A stretch of 56,857 nt of DNA from Mesorhizobium plurifarium (lineage in GTDB: Bacteria; Pseudomonadota; Alphaproteobacteria; Rhizobiales; Rhizobiaceae): contig CCNB01000004.1 in the NCBI GenBank assembly GCA_000824785.1, positions 547,620 through 604,476 of the forward strand, read 5' to 3'. Positions 55,102 through 56,857 of the stretch are shown piece by piece. A program made the translations under genes and the position numbers. Numbering within the stretch: position 1 is the first letter of the stretch; the number at the start of each line of letters is the position of its first letter. Under the pieces are notes generated by a model. The model searched no databases. It saw only the letters and a program-made list of their open reading frames with translations, and was not told where the DNA came from.

Positions 55102-56857
55102 ATGCATATCCTCGCCACCACATCCGCTTCGCTCGACGATCTTGCCGAGCCGATCGACCTCAGGCAGACGCCTGCGGATGTCGTGGCGCTGTCCTTCACC
55201 GACAGCGATCTCGCCGGCCTGGCCGCCGCCTGGAAGGCGGATGCGGGGCGCTTGCCCTCGATGCGGCTGGCGGCCCTTCGCGACCTCCGCCACCCGATGT
55301 CGGTGGACCTGTGGATCGACAGCGTCGCCCGCCACGCCAGGGTCGTCCTCGTCCGCATCCTCGGCGGCTATGAGTGGTGGCGCTACGGCTGCGACCAACT
55401 GGCGGCAGTGGCGCGCGAGCGCGGCATCAAGCTGGCGCTGCTGCCCGGCGAAAGCCATGACGAGGACCAGCGCCTGATCGAAGCCTCGACCCTGCCGCGC
55501 GAGGAGTTGGACGCCTTGCTCGGCTATTTCCGCGAAGGCGGCCCGGCGAATATGAGCGCGCTGGTGCGGAGATTGGCGAGGCTGGCGGGGGCTGAAGCGG
55601 CGGTTGCCGAGCCGGTTGAAGTGCCGAAGGCTGGGTTTTATCAGCCGACAGTTGGTGTCGTTGAGAAGCCGGACCTTTCAGAGGTCGGCGATCCTTCGCC
55701 CCCCTCTCTGTCCTGCCGGACATCTCCCCCTCAAGGGGGGAGATCAGCCGTCGTCAACCCTGGCGCGTTTTCTTCAAGAGCGTCAAAAGAGCCATCTGCA
55801 ACGTCTGCGATTGGCGAAACCGTCGACGACAAAGCAATCTCCCCCCTTGAGGGGGAGATGTCCGGCAGGACAGAGAGGGGGGCGACGGAACTCGACGCCA
55901 ACAAGTTCGGCGTCATCCCCATCCTCTTCTACCGCTCGATGCTGCTCGCCGCTGACGTAGCGCCCATCGACGCTCTCGCGGCAGCGTTGGAGCAGCAAGG
56001 CCTGGCGCCGGTGCCGATCTTCGTGTCCAGCCTCAAGGATCCGGCGTCTCTCACCTTCGTCGAAACCGCCATCGCCTCGCTAAGCCCCGCCGCCATCATC
56101 ACCGCCACCGCTTTCGCCTCCGGCGCGGAACCCGGCGCCGAGACCCTGTTCGACCGCGCCGGCGTGCCGGTCTTCCAGGTCATCGTCGCCACGACGAGGC
56201 GCGAGGTCTGGGAACAGAACCAGCGCGGCCTGGCGCCCGCCGATCTTGCCATGCATGTCGTGCTGCCCGAGCTGGACGGCCGCATCCTGGCCGGCGCGGT
56301 CTCCTTCAAGGGCGAGGTCGAAACCGATCCGGCGCTGGCCTTCCGCGCTTTCGCCAACCGGCCGGAGGCGGATCGAGTCGCGCAGGTGGCCAGGCGCATC
56401 GCGGCGTTCATCCGCCTGCAGCGGACGGATCGGGCAAAGCGCAAGCTTGCCATCCTGATCCCGGACTATCCGAGCGCGCCGGGGCGGACCGGCTACGCCG
56501 TCGGGCTCGATGTGCCCTCCAGTGTGCTTGCGATGCTGCAGGACCTGAAGGAACAGGGTTATGCGGTTGAAGGGATTCCGCAATCGCCGCGGGAGTTGCT
56601 GGATGCGTTGGATGTGAGTGGGGAAAGCCTTACTTTGGGTGACTACCTGGCTTATTCGGCCGAACTGCCTGCAGTTGCACGCGATACGCTTGAGGCAGCG
56701 TGGGGAAAGGCTGAACGGATAGGTCTGCGCGAGGCCCCCCTCTCTGTCCTGCCGGACATCTCCCCCTCAGGGGGGGAGATTATTCCTTCACCTCGGCTTT
56801 CGCCAATTTCCGGCCTGGCAAGGGGAGAGCCGGCGGCGGAACTGCCAATCTCCCCCC
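55102..56857 (+). CDS. cobN: CobN, cobaltochelatase large subunit (3' end outside window)
   Basis: 585 codons are visible without a stop, from ATG 55102 (MHILATTSASLDDLAEPIDL). Segments typical of CobN include VRILGGYEWWRYGCDQLAAV, FGVIPILFYRSMLLAADVAP, and PDYPSAPGRTGYAVGLDVPS. The full protein is about 1250-1280 residues, so roughly half is missing. It inserts cobalt into hydrogenobyrinic acid diamide with CobS and CobT. Two palindromic repeats are embedded in frame (listed separately): residues about 199-261 and from about 545. Both lie between conserved segments, so the gene is probably still functional. Confidence 0.93.
   Translation, partial: MHILATTSASLDDLAEPIDLRQTPADVVALSFTDSDLAGLAAAWKADAGRLPSMRLAALRDLRHPMSVDLWIDSVARHARVVLVRILGGYEWWRYGCDQLAAVARERGIKLALLPGESHDEDQRLIEASTLPREELDALLGYFREGGPANMSALVRRLARLAGAEAAVAEPVEVPKAGFYQPTVGVVEKPDLSEVGDPSPPSLSCRTSPPQGGRSAVVNPGAFSSRASKEPSATSAIGETVDDKAISPLEGEMSGRTERGATELDANKFGVIPILFYRSMLLAADVAPIDALAAALEQQGLAPVPIFVSSLKDPASLTFVETAIASLSPAAIITATAFASGAEPGAETLFDRAGVPVFQVIVATTRREVWEQNQRGLAPADLAMHVVLPELDGRILAGAVSFKGEVETDPALAFRAFANRPEADRVAQVARRIAAFIRLQRTDRAKRKLAILIPDYPSAPGRTGYAVGLDVPSSVLAMLQDLKEQGYAVEGIPQSPRELLDALDVSGESLTLGDYLAYSAELPAVARDTLEAAWGKAERIGLREAPLSVLPDISPSGGEIIPSPRLSPISGLARGEPAAELPISP
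55697..55884. repeat. Palindromic repeat inserted in frame in cobN, copy 1
   Basis: Arms 55697-55744 and 55837-55884 are perfect 48-bp reverse complements with a 92-bp middle. The arms begin CGCCCCCCTCTCTGTCCTGC. The cobN reading frame runs through all 188 bases with no stop and resumes conserved protein at TELDANKFGVIP. The encoded insert is low-complexity (Ser, Pro, Gly rich). Confidence 0.9.
56734..56857. repeat. Palindromic repeat inserted in frame in cobN, copy 2 (cut by window)
   Basis: The left arm (56734-56780) repeats the left arm of copy 1 with one base change. ATCTCCCCCC at 56848-56857 starts the right arm, which continues past the window. The middle is 67 bp, shorter than in copy 1. 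The frame stays open throughout. Confidence 0.85.

Overview
The window reads as chromosomal DNA of an alphaproteobacterium in the Rhizobiales, most probably Mesorhizobium or a close relative. Supporting signs are high GC, a 14-subunit complex I operon followed by birA, rnj, mce, a DUF1467 gene, proS and lol genes, the aerobic cobalamin enzymes CobC/D/O/P/N/W, an SOS-type GTTC-N7-GTTC operator, and many short GC-rich palindromic repeats typical of this group. The genus call is inference from gene content; no database search was possible.

Region by region: (1) 117-6711, all minus strand, is an uptake and catabolic operon: NMT1-type ABC transporter, cytosine-deaminase-like amidohydrolase, FAD-linked oxidase and two flavodoxin-fold NAD(P)H:quinone oxidoreductases. 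A RidA-like protein and a creatininase-type amidase (7074-8316) are divergent from it. Its substrate is unknown. (2) 8335-12173 holds a tyrosine phosphatase and late cobalamin genes cobC, cobD, cobO and cobU/P. (3) 12284-20506 is a mixed block: ChaC, Rieske oxygenase, MFS transporter, HGSNAT-like acyltransferase with ICMT-like methyltransferase, MerR regulator, MgtE and a LuxR-type regulator with a degenerate receiver. (4) 20629-24911 is a serine-cycle module (serine-glyoxylate aminotransferase, malyl-CoA lyase, malate-CoA ligase beta and alpha). (5) 25016-28690 has a CatB-like acetyltransferase downstream of tRNA-Leu, lipB, an SRPBCC/M50 membrane protease fusion, and a 28-residue membrane peptide under a tandem SOS operator. 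(6) 28698-51812 is a long minus-strand run: lolD, lolE-type permease, proS, an intergenic sRNA, DUF1467, mce, rnj, birA and nuoN to nuoA. (7) 52147-56857 has a YcaQ-like glycosylase, then a promoter, cobalamin riboswitch, DUF1636 gene, cobW and a partial cobN.

The most interesting items are the SOS-controlled 28-residue membrane peptide (28216-28358), analogous in size and control to SidA or TisB but not recognised by me as either; two in-frame palindromic repeat insertions inside cobN, one with perfect 48-bp arms; a terminator-ended intergenic sRNA beside proS; and two nuo-operon proteins (NuoE and an extra 227-residue protein) that share the same C-terminal helix-hairpin-helix domain. Several dispersed repeat families occupy the intergenic spaces.
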